Assembly (NCBI GenBank): GCA_900554835.1
Contig: USJD01000001.1
Coordinates: 62,001 to 126,000, forward strand
Length of the DNA: 64,000 nt
Source: an uncultured Prevotella sp.
Lineage (GTDB): Bacteria; Bacteroidota; Bacteroidia; Bacteroidales; Bacteroidaceae
Direction of reading: 5' to 3'
The stretch's first letter is position 1, and each line of letters starts with the position of its first letter. The notes under the pieces are model-generated. The model had not been told where the DNA came from and searched no databases. It saw nothing but the letters and a program-made list of their open reading frames with translations. This document shows, one piece after another, positions 6,014 through 12,727 of this stretch. The translations under genes and the position numbers were made by a program.

Positions 6014-6192
6014 TTATGAGCAACGCGAATAATAAAACGCGCTAGAAGGTTAAACAATATAAGATCAATATATATAACCCTTGCCCCTCTATTAGCCTAG
6101 AAAAATGTATGCCCCAACACATACCCTAATTTTTAAACTAAAAGAAAATATATATTAAAATTTTATTATTAATATTATATTATTAAGCGTTA

Positions 6193-6346
6193 TCATTTTG
6201 AGACATAAAAAGTCTCTTTTTGAGACATATGTAGTGTCATTTTGAGACATTCTCATTTTGAGACATTATATCTCTTTTTGACACATAAAGTATCATTTTG
6301 AGACAAGTAGTCTCTTTTTTAATATAGTCGTATCTTTTTGACACAA
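6193..6346 (+). repeat. array of eight phased iterons (TCATTTTGAGACAT type)
   Basis: Copies of TC[AT]TTTTGA[GC]ACA[TA] start at 6193, 6215, 6237, 6253, 6273, 6293, 6313 (degenerate) and 6333. Six of the seven spacings are 20 or 22 bp, about two helical turns, so copies face the same side of DNA. The array abuts the rightward promoter, whose -35 falls one repeat unit further on. This looks like an initiator or repressor binding array. Confidence 0.75.
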
Positions 6347-6352
6347 AACCTC

Positions 6353-6381
6353 TTGACAAATTAATCTTTATATGCTATATT
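6353..6381 (+). promoter_or_regulatory. rightward sigma-A-type promoter
   Basis: TTGACA (6353-6358), 17-base spacer, TATATT (6376-6381). The transcript would begin near 6388 and carry the motif ACAAAATTAA (6391-6400) at its very 5' end, followed by GAAGGGAGG. Confidence 0.75.
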
Positions 6382-6390
6382 AGCTACAGT

Positions 6391-6400
6391 ACAAAATTAA
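6391..6400 (+). promoter_or_regulatory. dispersed motif copy at a 5' leader
   Basis: TACAAAATTAA lies within the first bases of the transcript and 20 nt before the TTG start at 6420. Confidence 0.5.
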
Positions 6401-6419
6401 AGCGAAGGGAGGCTAAGTT

Positions 6420-6725
6420 TTGGCAAAAAACATTACCATTCATAAGAATATAAAAAGTGCGGATATGCCATATTGTATGGTAGACAACGAAGAATTAAAT
6501 AACGCTATGATATCTTTAACTGGGGCAGGATTTAAACTTTATATATATTTGTGTAAAAATCAAGACTCAGTTACATGGTTACTACGGGAAAAACATGTTT
6601 TAGATTTCACTGGCCTATCTCGTAGCGCTTATTATAGAGCTATGAATGAACTTAAAGAGCAAGGTTATATTATTGAAAGTGAAGACAAAATTGATTTTTA
6701 TGAAACATCACAGGAGGAATTATGA
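6420..6725 (+). CDS. winged-helix replication-initiator-like / regulatory protein (101 aa)
   Basis: Starts with TTG after GAAGGGAGG. Residues 25-85 (ELNNAMISLTGAGFKLYIYL, then LLREKHVLDFTGLSRSAYYRAMNELKEQGYI) form a winged helix-turn-helix like the N-terminal domain of Gram-positive RepA/DnaD-type initiators. It stands directly after the iteron array and promoter, so it most likely binds the iterons to start replication, control its own operon, or both. It is far shorter than full initiators, so a pure regulator is also plausible. Confidence 0.65.
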   Translation: MAKNITIHKNIKSADMPYCMVDNEELNNAMISLTGAGFKLYIYLCKNQDSVTWLLREKHVLDFTGLSRSAYYRAMNELKEQGYIIESEDKIDFYETSQEEL

Positions 6726-7108
6726 ATAGAAAATATTTAGATGACATTGGCGTAACTGATCGCCCAGACACATGGGAATTCAATGATGGTCGAGAAGAGA
6801 AATGGGCGCTACAAAGAAAAGAATATGGGTTTGATAGTCGTGAAACTTGGGATCTTAACTATAGTTGGCATCTATGGCTATATGAAAGACTTAAAATGTT
6901 TGTTGATATAACTAACATCGACTTAGACTTCCATAAGTTTAAATTTAAAGAAAAAGAATATACACAGCAAGAAATGATAGACCTCATGCTAGAACGTCTT
7001 AAATTTAGCTTCTCAGAAGAATATAATGATTGGGACGAAGAACAAGTTGAGTATGTGTGTGAGATTGAGGAAATTTGGGCTATAGTGTGCTTTGCTATGT
7101 GGTGGTAA
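6722..7108 (+). CDS. Trp-rich phage hypothetical protein (128 aa)
   Basis: Overlaps the previous stop (ATGA) after AGGAGG. Acidic and rich in Trp, Glu and Asp, with the motif SWHLWLYERLKMFVDITNID; similar small proteins are common in Gram-positive phages but have no defined function. Mainly helical. Operon member after the wHTH gene. Confidence 0.6.
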   Translation: MNRKYLDDIGVTDRPDTWEFNDGREEKWALQRKEYGFDSRETWDLNYSWHLWLYERLKMFVDITNIDLDFHKFKFKEKEYTQQEMIDLMLERLKFSFSEEYNDWDEEQVEYVCEIEEIWAIVCFAMWW

Positions 7109-7121
7109 GGAGGAATTATAA

Positions 7122-7304
7122 ATGAAAGTTAAGATAATCACTTTATATGATAAGTATGAATTTGAAAAGAGTATTAATAATCAGCTAAGAAATTATAACT
7201 CTTCAGATATTATTGACATCAAGTTTTCTACTGTTGCAACGACATATCACATAACCTATACTGCTATGATAATAATTAAAACGGAGGAAGAAGATGAGAT
7301 TTAA
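7122..7304 (+). CDS. hypothetical beta-strand protein (60 aa)
   Basis: Starts MKVKIITLYDKYEFEKSINN after AAGGAGG; strand-helix-strand-strand order with an acidic tail overlapping the next start. Looks like a small ferredoxin-like or sporulation-type fold; no family assigned. Confidence 0.55.
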   Translation: MKVKIITLYDKYEFEKSINNQLRNYNSSDIIDIKFSTVATTYHITYTAMIIIKTEEEDEI

Positions 7305-7473
7305 GTATAAAAGCAATAAACCAATGTTCACTATTCTCCCCCATGAATGCATTAACTGTGGAGATTGGATTTGGTTAGATAAGATGGTAAGACATAAGAA
7401 CTCTTATGGTGACATATTCTACTATTGCAAAGACTGCGCTAAAACTAGATTAATTAGGGAGGCAAATAAATGA
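7294..7473 (+). CDS. zinc-ribbon protein (59 aa)
   Basis: Starts MRFKYKSNKPMFTILPHECI. Two CxxC pairs (CINC and CKDC, about 24 residues apart) form a typical zinc ribbon. GGAGGAAG precedes the ATG; the stop TGA overlaps the next ATG. First of at least nine small zinc-binding proteins in the rightward early region. DNA, RNA or protein contact is likely but unproven. Confidence 0.6.
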   Translation: MRFKYKSNKPMFTILPHECINCGDWIWLDKMVRHKNSYGDIFYYCKDCAKTRLIREANK

Positions 7474-7685
7474 CACGTAAGAAATTTATTAAACTTTGTA
7501 TGGCTAATTTTGGCTATTCCCGCAATGAGGCTGAGGAATCGGCTAGTCATATTGTTGAACTAAATAAGAATTATATTGCATCATATGAAGAAAGATATAA
7601 TTTTATATTAAAACTTCGTCAGTCAAGGGAGCCGTTTGAATCATGTACTTTGTATGATAACGGAAAATGTATCGAGGTGATGTAA
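7470..7685 (+). CDS. hypothetical helical protein (71 aa)
   Basis: Starts MTRKKFIKLCMANFGYSRNE, a helix-rich small protein with the RNEAEESA turn, common near the early genes of Gram-positive phages. AGGGAGG lies 6 nt before the ATG and the start overlaps the previous stop. Function unknown. Confidence 0.6.
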   Translation: MTRKKFIKLCMANFGYSRNEAEESASHIVELNKNYIASYEERYNFILKLRQSREPFESCTLYDNGKCIEVM

Positions 7686-7835
7686 ATGGAAAATAGACAT
7701 TGTAGCGCTTGTGGTAAAAAGCTACCTGATTGGTCTGAGTCGGGTAAATGCTTTGAATGTATAGAACAAGCTTTGGCTCAACTTTTTAAGAAAGAAACTA
7801 AACGAAAGAAGGAAAAGAATAATGCAGACACCTAA
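7686..7835 (+). CDS. zinc-ribbon micro-protein (49 aa)
   Basis: MENRHCSACGKKLPDWSESG followed by CFEC gives one CxxC-x15-CxxC zinc ribbon; the rest is a basic helix rich in Lys. Starts directly at the upstream stop with GAGGTGATG. Overlaps the next gene by 14 nt. Likely an adaptor or nucleic-acid binder; unproven. Confidence 0.55.
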   Translation: MENRHCSACGKKLPDWSESGKCFECIEQALAQLFKKETKRKKEKNNADT

Positions 7836-8055
7836 TGCGGTTGCCGAAGATATTATAAAGATTATTTATGATATATATTATGGTCAAGATGAGGAAGCAA
7901 TTCAGTTTCGTGTACGTTATGGAGCTAATGGTGCAGTGAATAAAATTATTCGTACAATACGAGAAAAGTATGGTGTAGAGCCTAAATCTAACGCCTACCC
8001 TCTTGACAAATCTGAAAAATCTGATATAATAACACTAGAAACAATACAAAATTAA
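7822..8055 (+). CDS. hypothetical protein (77 aa); 3' end overlaps a promoter
   Basis: MQTPNAVAEDIIKIIYDIYY is a helical opening preceded by GAAGGAAAAG. The last 20 codons double as a sigma-A promoter (TTGACA/TATAAT at 8003-8030), and the final TIQN-stop is spelled by the dispersed motif, so the C-terminus may be shaped by DNA signals rather than protein need. Confidence 0.5.
   Translation: MQTPNAVAEDIIKIIYDIYYGQDEEAIQFRVRYGANGAVNKIIRTIREKYGVEPKSNAYPLDKSEKSDIITLETIQN
8003..8030 (+). promoter_or_regulatory. sigma-A-type promoter inside the end of a gene
   Basis: TTGACA (8003-8008), 16-base spacer, TATAAT (8025-8030). The transcript would start near 8037 and open with ACAATACAAAATTAAT (8041-8056), then GGAGG and ATG at 8069. 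Confidence 0.7.
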
Positions 8056-8056
8056 T
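8041..8056 (+). promoter_or_regulatory. dispersed motif copy ACAATACAAAATTAAT
   Basis: Full 16-base form, identical to 29117-29132 and 34964-34979. It sits in the 5' leader of the 8069 gene. Confidence 0.6.
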
Positions 8057-8068
8057 GGAGGTATTAAA

Positions 8069-8335
8069 ATGAACTTTGCAAAAAGTATTTTTGTAATTAC
8101 CAAGCACCCTGATAAAGACGAAGATATTCTCGCTGACGCTAAGAATCTTATGGATTTTGCTAATGCTCATGATATTAGTGTGGAGCTGGCTTATAATGGG
8201 AGTTGGAATTTAATTTGTACAGTGGATGTCGAGGGGAAGACCTCGATGTATTGTAGAGGCTGTGTAGCTGAAATTAAGAATATGTTAGAAGAAGCTTTTA
8301 ATTGCAAACTGAAAACCTTACTAACTGCTTATTAA
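8069..8335 (+). CDS. hypothetical protein (88 aa)
   Basis: MNFAKSIFVITKHPDKDEDI opens an alpha/beta protein; residues 50-70 (TVDVEGKTSMYCRGCVAEIK) hold a CxxC. First gene after its own promoter and the motif. No family recognised. Confidence 0.6.
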   Translation: MNFAKSIFVITKHPDKDEDILADAKNLMDFANAHDISVELAYNGSWNLICTVDVEGKTSMYCRGCVAEIKNMLEEAFNCKLKTLLTAY

Positions 8336-8345
8336 GGAGAAGTCA

Positions 8346-8798
8346 ATGAAAAGAACTAATAATTTATCTTGGGGCCTATTTAATTTTCGTGGTCGTTATT
8401 TTTGGCGCAATATAAAAGATATACCAATTTTTATTAAGCGTATTTTCTTTACGCTTCAACATGGATATGCCCCTCAAGCTCAGTGGGAAACTTACCAATG
8501 GTTTATAGATACAATGCATGAAATTTTACTTTGGCATCGGCATCATCGCATGGGGACGGGCTATATTCTTGATGAACCGCCTGAGTTTGATAATGACGAA
8601 CAGTCTAAGCGCAGCATAAAGGTTTATAATGATGGACTTGATAGAATGCTTGAACTTCTTGTTCTAATGGATGAAAGAAATGACATGTATGATAACTTCG
8701 AGCCAGATGATTGGAAAAAGATATATGAGATGCGCGAAATGGCTAGTGAAGAATTTTTTAAACTATTTAAAAAGTATTTCTATTATTTATGGGACTGA
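8346..8798 (+). CDS. hypothetical phage protein (150 aa)
   Basis: N-terminal part is aromatic and basic (NLSWGLFNFRGRYFWRNIKD), the rest helical and acidic. A YAPQAQWETYQWFIDTMHEI stretch is typical of small phage proteins placed near replication genes that carry no assigned function. AAGGAG precedes the ATG. Soluble. Confidence 0.6.
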   Translation: MKRTNNLSWGLFNFRGRYFWRNIKDIPIFIKRIFFTLQHGYAPQAQWETYQWFIDTMHEILLWHRHHRMGTGYILDEPPEFDNDEQSKRSIKVYNDGLDRMLELLVLMDERNDMYDNFEPDDWKKIYEMREMASEEFFKLFKKYFYYLWD

Positions 8799-8810
8799 GA
8801 GGGGGATAAT

Positions 8811-8984
8811 ATGACTGAGAAAGATCTTATTATTCAGGAGTTGCGCAGAAAGAATAAATATCAAGCTTATGTGATTCGTAGATTGGTTCTCGATGCGAAC
8901 CCTTGCCGTTTTTGCAAAAAAGATTGCAATAGTGGACGGGGATGTGAAGAGTTTGAGTTAAAAGAGGGAAGACTATGCTTTTAG
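8811..8984 (+). CDS. zinc-finger protein (57 aa)
   Basis: Starts MTEKDLIIQELRRKNKYQAY, a helix, then CRFCKKDC and RGC, a compact Cys cluster. GAGGGGG lies 6 nt before the ATG. Ends in TAG at 8982-8984 and overlaps the next gene by 10 nt. Confidence 0.55.
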   Translation: MTEKDLIIQELRRKNKYQAYVIRRLVLDANPCRFCKKDCNSGRGCEEFELKEGRLCF

Positions 8985-9412
8985 AGTTTTTAATTGCTTT
9001 GTTGGTAACAGGGAGCATACTGTATGGAGTATGGTGGTTTACATGGTGGATAGAATTGGAAGAAGATACATATAAATTTTCTTTTAAGCAATTTTATTCA
9101 TTTTATACTATTTCGCCTAATAAATGGTATTTAGGCGATAAGCATGTTAGCTTGCGTATTACGGGGCAACTTATTGGTGAAACATATGAATTTCGTTCTT
9201 TTATTGATTGTTTAAGATATAAACGCTTTAGAAGAAAGGTTGAGAAAAATCAAGAGCAACAAAAGGCGATGCGGTCTCAGCAGAAGCTCATTGATGAAAT
9301 GAAAAAGGTCATTGCTGAAGAAGAAAGAAAAAATCAGCAGTGGACACAAGATAAGCTCCACTCAAACCACGAATGGAGACAGGATAAGTTAAAATCCAAT
9401 AGTGACTATTGA
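8975..9412 (+). CDS. membrane-anchored coiled-coil protein (145 aa)
   Basis: A hydrophobic helix at residues 2-25 (LLEFLIALLVTGSILYGVWW) is followed by a soluble segment and then a long Gln/Glu/Lys coiled coil (from about 80 to 140). The arrangement suggests a membrane-tethered protein facing the cytoplasm. AGAGGGAAG is the ribosome site. Possible replication anchor or host-takeover protein; inference only. Confidence 0.55.
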   Translation: MLLEFLIALLVTGSILYGVWWFTWWIELEEDTYKFSFKQFYSFYTISPNKWYLGDKHVSLRITGQLIGETYEFRSFIDCLRYKRFRRKVEKNQEQQKAMRSQQKLIDEMKKVIAEEERKNQQWTQDKLHSNHEWRQDKLKSNSDY

Positions 9413-9521
9413 AAAACGGCGTGAATTTCGCACCCAATTCTTTAAGCAAGGCAATTTCATTAGGAACATATAAAATTAAAAATAGCTTCAAAAAATCAAT
9501 AGAATACAATAGGAGGCATTT

Positions 9522-9818
9522 ATGGTAGAACTAAAAGAAACATGTATGGAGTGTACTAATGATAGAAATATAGCTACCTTTTGTTCTAATGAGCAAAAAT
9601 GGATTAATAAGATTTATAAATTAGCAGAAAAGCATCAGAATGAGGTTCAGATTATGAAAAAGCCAGAAGACAATGATGGGTATATATTGGTGCATGTACC
9701 TAAGAGCTGGATGAAGCTCTCCCCTCCTAAACAGGTTAATTATACTGATGAGCAGAGGGCGGCACTTGCAGAACGTATGTCGATGGCTCGACAGAAAGCT
9801 AAGGAGGGCAATAGATGA
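9522..9818 (+). CDS. conserved phage hypothetical protein (98 aa)
   Basis: Residues 28-95 (WINKIYKLAEKHQNEVQIMK, then DGYILVHVPKSWMKLSPPKQ and DEQRAALAERM) match a widespread small protein of Gram-positive phages with unknown role. It starts at an ATG after AGGAGG. The 109 bases upstream hold no gene or clear signal. Overlaps the next gene by 4 nt. Confidence 0.65.
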   Translation: MVELKETCMECTNDRNIATFCSNEQKWINKIYKLAEKHQNEVQIMKKPEDNDGYILVHVPKSWMKLSPPKQVNYTDEQRAALAERMSMARQKAKEGNR

Positions 9819-10333
9819 GTAAGCTAATAGTTATGACTGGCCCGTGTTGTGTGGGTAAGTCAGAGTTCGTTCGCCAGATGGAAAAGCGTGGCGAGCTTGA
9901 AGGATATGACATCGTTTGCCCTGAAGACTTTTATGAACTCTTAAATGGCAGTGCGAGTGACCGTTTCAATAGAGATGCCATCTGGCTTCAGATTTGGTGC
10001 CATATTATGGGGAATATGACGGTGGGTGTCAATACAATTGTTGATGCCAATGCGCCGACTGAGTGTTCGCGCACACAGTACCTTGAGTGGTTCCGCGACT
10101 TTGATGAGCATATTCTTATTCAGATAGATACTAATTATGACATTCTGGAGAAAAACAACAAGAAGCGTATTGAACGGCAGCTTTCAGATGCGGAGCTTCT
10201 CAAACAGTTTCGTAATTATGAGAGTCCGTGTTATGATAGGCATCTTCTTGACTGGGATGAATATAGACATTTTCATAGTGATGGTATGGGTAATTTTACT
10301 ATCATTGATGGTTGGATGAAAGGAGAGTTCTAA
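9815..10333 (+). CDS. P-loop nucleotide kinase / polynucleotide-kinase-like (172 aa)
   Basis: Walker A GPCCVGKS lies at residues 9-16, in the loop after the first strand (KLIVMTG). A D-A-N box (VDANAP) and an Arg-rich lid (KKRIERQL) fit the AAA_33 / zeta-toxin / polynucleotide 5'-kinase group. It probably phosphorylates a nucleotide, RNA end or small molecule; the substrate cannot be read from the sequence. The GC content is higher than in neighbours. Confidence 0.6.
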   Translation: MSKLIVMTGPCCVGKSEFVRQMEKRGELEGYDIVCPEDFYELLNGSASDRFNRDAIWLQIWCHIMGNMTVGVNTIVDANAPTECSRTQYLEWFRDFDEHILIQIDTNYDILEKNNKKRIERQLSDAELLKQFRNYESPCYDRHLLDWDEYRHFHSDGMGNFTIIDGWMKGEF

Positions 10334-10452
10334 TGATTGAGAAAATAGACGGCTCTTTGGTTTGTAATGGAGATGACGATGATGTATCTAATCCTTGCTG
10401 GGAATGTAAATATTTTGTGTTCCCAATTGGTTGTATGAAAGGAGAAGAATAA
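10333..10452 (+). CDS. short Cys-containing protein (39 aa)
   Basis: ATG overlaps the upstream stop (TAATG). MIEKIDGSLVCNGDDDDVSN, then CWEC and a final C, could bind one metal ion. It fills the space between the kinase and the radical-SAM gene with no gaps, which supports its being real. Confidence 0.5.
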   Translation: MIEKIDGSLVCNGDDDDVSNPCWECKYFVFPIGCMKGEE

Positions 10453-11172
10453 ATGAATATACAGATTTCTGCACCGTATCAGCCTTGCGTGTATCATTGC
10501 CCTTTCTGTGTGGCGCGTGGGCATAAGCATGAGTATAAGTTTGATGACCTTTATGGCACTGATGAGCAGCGCTATTTCAAAAAGCTTCGTGATTTTCTTA
10601 TTGAGTACAGCAAGAAGATTGACGGATATCCGACTGTTATAATTACAGGAGAGTGCGACCCGTCCCAGAATATGCGATGGGCAACTAAAGTAGCCAATGA
10701 GTGTTCTGATCTTGGGTGCAAGGTAGAATTTCAGACTCATAATCTATCGTTGAAGGAGCGGGATCTTCCTCGTTCAATTAAAGTGCTCAGTTATTCAATT
10801 ACGAATCCTCGTGAATATCTAAGTGCGTGGCGTTATACTAAGCCTACTTGGTGTACTAATCGAATGGTAATGATATTGCGCGATGGCTTTGGATTCCTCA
10901 ATAAGGATAATTTCTCCCCTATGGGGTTTGATCAGGTTACGTTTAAGGCATTGAATGAGGGAGAAGATGATAGAATAAATGCTTGGATTGCTAATCATCG
11001 TCCCGGTAATATAGATAATTTTTATGAAATTATGGAAAGTCGTAATGGTAGTACTCTCTCTGTTAGAGTAGATACCACGTGTCAGCAGGCTGAGGGACGT
11101 TATTATGTTTTTCGTAGTGATGGTAAAGTATATGAGAGCTGGGAAGCTGCGGAACCAATAGGAGGTATGTAA
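10453..11172 (+). CDS. radical-SAM protein (239 aa)
   Basis: The N-terminus MNIQISAPYQPCVYHCPFC carries the CxxxCxxC cluster (Cys12, 16, 19) that binds the 4Fe-4S cluster in radical-SAM enzymes; a GE-like segment (VIITGECDPSQN) follows at about 63. Short for the family, it resembles activase/QueE-size enzymes without an obvious auxiliary cluster. Genes of zinc-ribbon proteins on both sides could be partners or substrates. Reaction unknown. Confidence 0.65.
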   Translation: MNIQISAPYQPCVYHCPFCVARGHKHEYKFDDLYGTDEQRYFKKLRDFLIEYSKKIDGYPTVIITGECDPSQNMRWATKVANECSDLGCKVEFQTHNLSLKERDLPRSIKVLSYSITNPREYLSAWRYTKPTWCTNRMVMILRDGFGFLNKDNFSPMGFDQVTFKALNEGEDDRINAWIANHRPGNIDNFYEIMESRNGSTLSVRVDTTCQQAEGRYYVFRSDGKVYESWEAAEPIGGM

Positions 11173-11173
11173 G

Positions 11174-11563
11174 ATGTATGATTTTTGTAGACATTGTGAG
11201 TGGATTAGCAAACCTTATTGGAGTATTGTAAGTCCATGCCAAAGTTGTCCAAATAATATGATTGGGACTTATCGTTGCAATACTGTAACAACGACTGGTG
11301 GAAAAACAGTTACTATACATTCTGGTAAGAATACAGGGGATGTGTTTGTGACTGGATTGGATGCAAATCTGCCTACTGAGGAAGAATATCGTAAATTTGC
11401 TGAGGACACGCTTCAGCAAAAAGAATGGTCTGAACCAAAGTATATTTGCCCTGAATGTGGTGGGGGTATGTGTCGTAATGAGATGTATGAACTTGCTTCC
11501 TATCTTCCTAAATATCAATATCAGTGCAACAAGTGTGGACATATAGATTATCAGTATATTTGA
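11174..11563 (+). CDS. double zinc-ribbon protein (129 aa)
   Basis: Two Cys groups: CRHC...CQSC near the N-terminus and CPECGGG ... CNKCG at residues 97-120, the latter a Zn-ribbon like those of transcription factors. Starts one base after the radical-SAM stop, with GGAGG in the junction. Position suggests a joint function with that enzyme; unproven. Confidence 0.55.
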   Translation: MYDFCRHCEWISKPYWSIVSPCQSCPNNMIGTYRCNTVTTTGGKTVTIHSGKNTGDVFVTGLDANLPTEEEYRKFAEDTLQQKEWSEPKYICPECGGGMCRNEMYELASYLPKYQYQCNKCGHIDYQYI

Positions 11564-11571
11564 GGTGCAAT

Positions 11572-11928
11572 ATGAATCAAAGAAATTGTCCAAATTGTGG
11601 GGCCCCATATGACATTGAATTAAATAAGTGCCCATATTGTGGAACTAGTTATTATGATTTATCTGCTCTTGATATAGATGCTCAGGAACCATTTTATTTG
11701 AAAATTAAAAGTAATATTAATGGCATGCCTTGTTATATTACACAGCTTGTTAGACCTATGCGAGATATGAATATGGAATTTAGTATGGAGACTACAAATG
11801 TAATAGGGATGGGTGGAAGTCGGCTTTGTTCATTTGTACAGAACCAGACTTTGACAACAAACATTAGCTTTCAGGCAATCCCATCAGGTGAAAATAAAGA
11901 GTTATGCATAATTGAGGTGATGGAATGA
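11572..11928 (+). CDS. zinc-ribbon protein (118 aa)
   Basis: MNQRNCPNCGAPYDIELNKC followed by PYCG is a perfect zinc-ribbon of the CPNCGAP...CPYCGT type; a beta-rich domain follows. An upstream start is available but GAGGTG sits before this ATG. Small phage zinc-ribbon proteins of this type are common; function unknown. Confidence 0.6.
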   Translation: MNQRNCPNCGAPYDIELNKCPYCGTSYYDLSALDIDAQEPFYLKIKSNINGMPCYITQLVRPMRDMNMEFSMETTNVIGMGGSRLCSFVQNQTLTTNISFQAIPSGENKELCIIEVME

Positions 11929-12080
11929 GAGTTATTTCAAAGAATGCATTGATGCAACAACTTACTCAAAGTTCTGGGGAATATGTGAGTAAAACAAAAT
12001 TATTATATTGGTTTGCAACATTTGGATATGACGTTGATATAAAGGAGGAGCCACAAAATGGAGAAAAATCACATGAATGA
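11925..12080 (+). CDS. small hypothetical protein (51 aa)
   Basis: MRVISKNALMQQLTQSSGEY then a short hydrophobic/aromatic run. ATG overlaps the upstream stop (ATGA) after GAGGTGATGG, and the stop overlaps the next gene by 23 nt, whose ribosome site AAAGGAGG is inside this frame. Unrecognised. Confidence 0.5.
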   Translation: MRVISKNALMQQLTQSSGEYVSKTKLLYWFATFGYDVDIKEEPQNGEKSHE

Positions 12081-12438
12081 AATTGCTGTATTATTAGGCA
12101 TAGAGCTTGATGAAGAATTCATAATAGAGGATTACGGTACTTATGTATTGACTTGGAAAGGGCTTATGCGAAAAGATGGGGCTGTACAAGGGTTGATACT
12201 TACTTTGTTACTTACTGGAGAGCTAAAAATTAGGCGTAAGCCTTGGAAACCTATAAAATATGGTGCATATTATTATGTTGCCGAAGATGGACTGACGTGG
12301 GAAGAAGAGTGGATCAATAATGATGTAGACCGGATGAGATATAAGCTTGGTAATTGCTATCGTACTATAAAAGAGGCAGAAGCGAATATAAACAAGTGGA
12401 GTGCTTTTTATGCTTCAGATAAGCAAATTGAAATATGA
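12058..12438 (+). CDS. conserved phage hypothetical protein (126 aa)
   Basis: The C-terminal half (PWKPIKYGAYYYVAEDG, then RYKLGNCYRTIKEAEANINK and FYAS) is a pattern seen in many Gram-positive phage proteins with unknown function. The N-terminal half (MNEIAVLLGIELDEEFIIED) is a helix plus small beta domain. AAAGGAGG is the ribosome site. Confidence 0.6.
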   Translation: MEKNHMNEIAVLLGIELDEEFIIEDYGTYVLTWKGLMRKDGAVQGLILTLLLTGELKIRRKPWKPIKYGAYYYVAEDGLTWEEEWINNDVDRMRYKLGNCYRTIKEAEANINKWSAFYASDKQIEI

Positions 12439-12449
12439 GGTGATCACTT

Positions 12450-12692
12450 ATGTATGTATGTTTAGATTGTCAAAAGACATTTGAAACCCCTAAATATTGG
12501 ATGGACAAACATGGTTTGGACTCTCCTCCTTATGAAACATGGAGGGGATGCCCTTATTGTGGAGGTACTTATGTAGAGGCAATGCTTTGTGATGGCTGTG
12601 GAGAACCTATCACAGGAGAATACGTTGAAATATTCCCTGAGCATGAAGTGTATTGTGAAAATTGTTTTATTATGAAAGATATCGAGGATTGA
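12450..12692 (+). CDS. zinc-ribbon phage protein (80 aa)
   Basis: Three CxxC units: CLDC at the N-terminus with CPYCGG, and CDGCGEP with CENC at the C-terminus, giving a tandem of two zinc sites. This is a common phage family often near replication genes. GAGGTGATC precedes the ATG. It is the last gene before the RNA polymerase. Confidence 0.6.
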   Translation: MYVCLDCQKTFETPKYWMDKHGLDSPPYETWRGCPYCGGTYVEAMLCDGCGEPITGEYVEIFPEHEVYCENCFIMKDIED

Positions 12693-12727
12693 TTATCATA
12701 CAATCCACAAGATTGGAGTGATGATTA

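Noticed and set aside
6120..6190. A minus-strand TATAAT near the iterons as a second divergent promoter
   Set aside because: No -35 box at 15-19 bases; the tract is simply AT-rich.
11985..12010. ACAAAATTATT within a coding region as another motif copy
   Set aside because: Lies inside a gene and lacks the extended flanks, so it was not counted.
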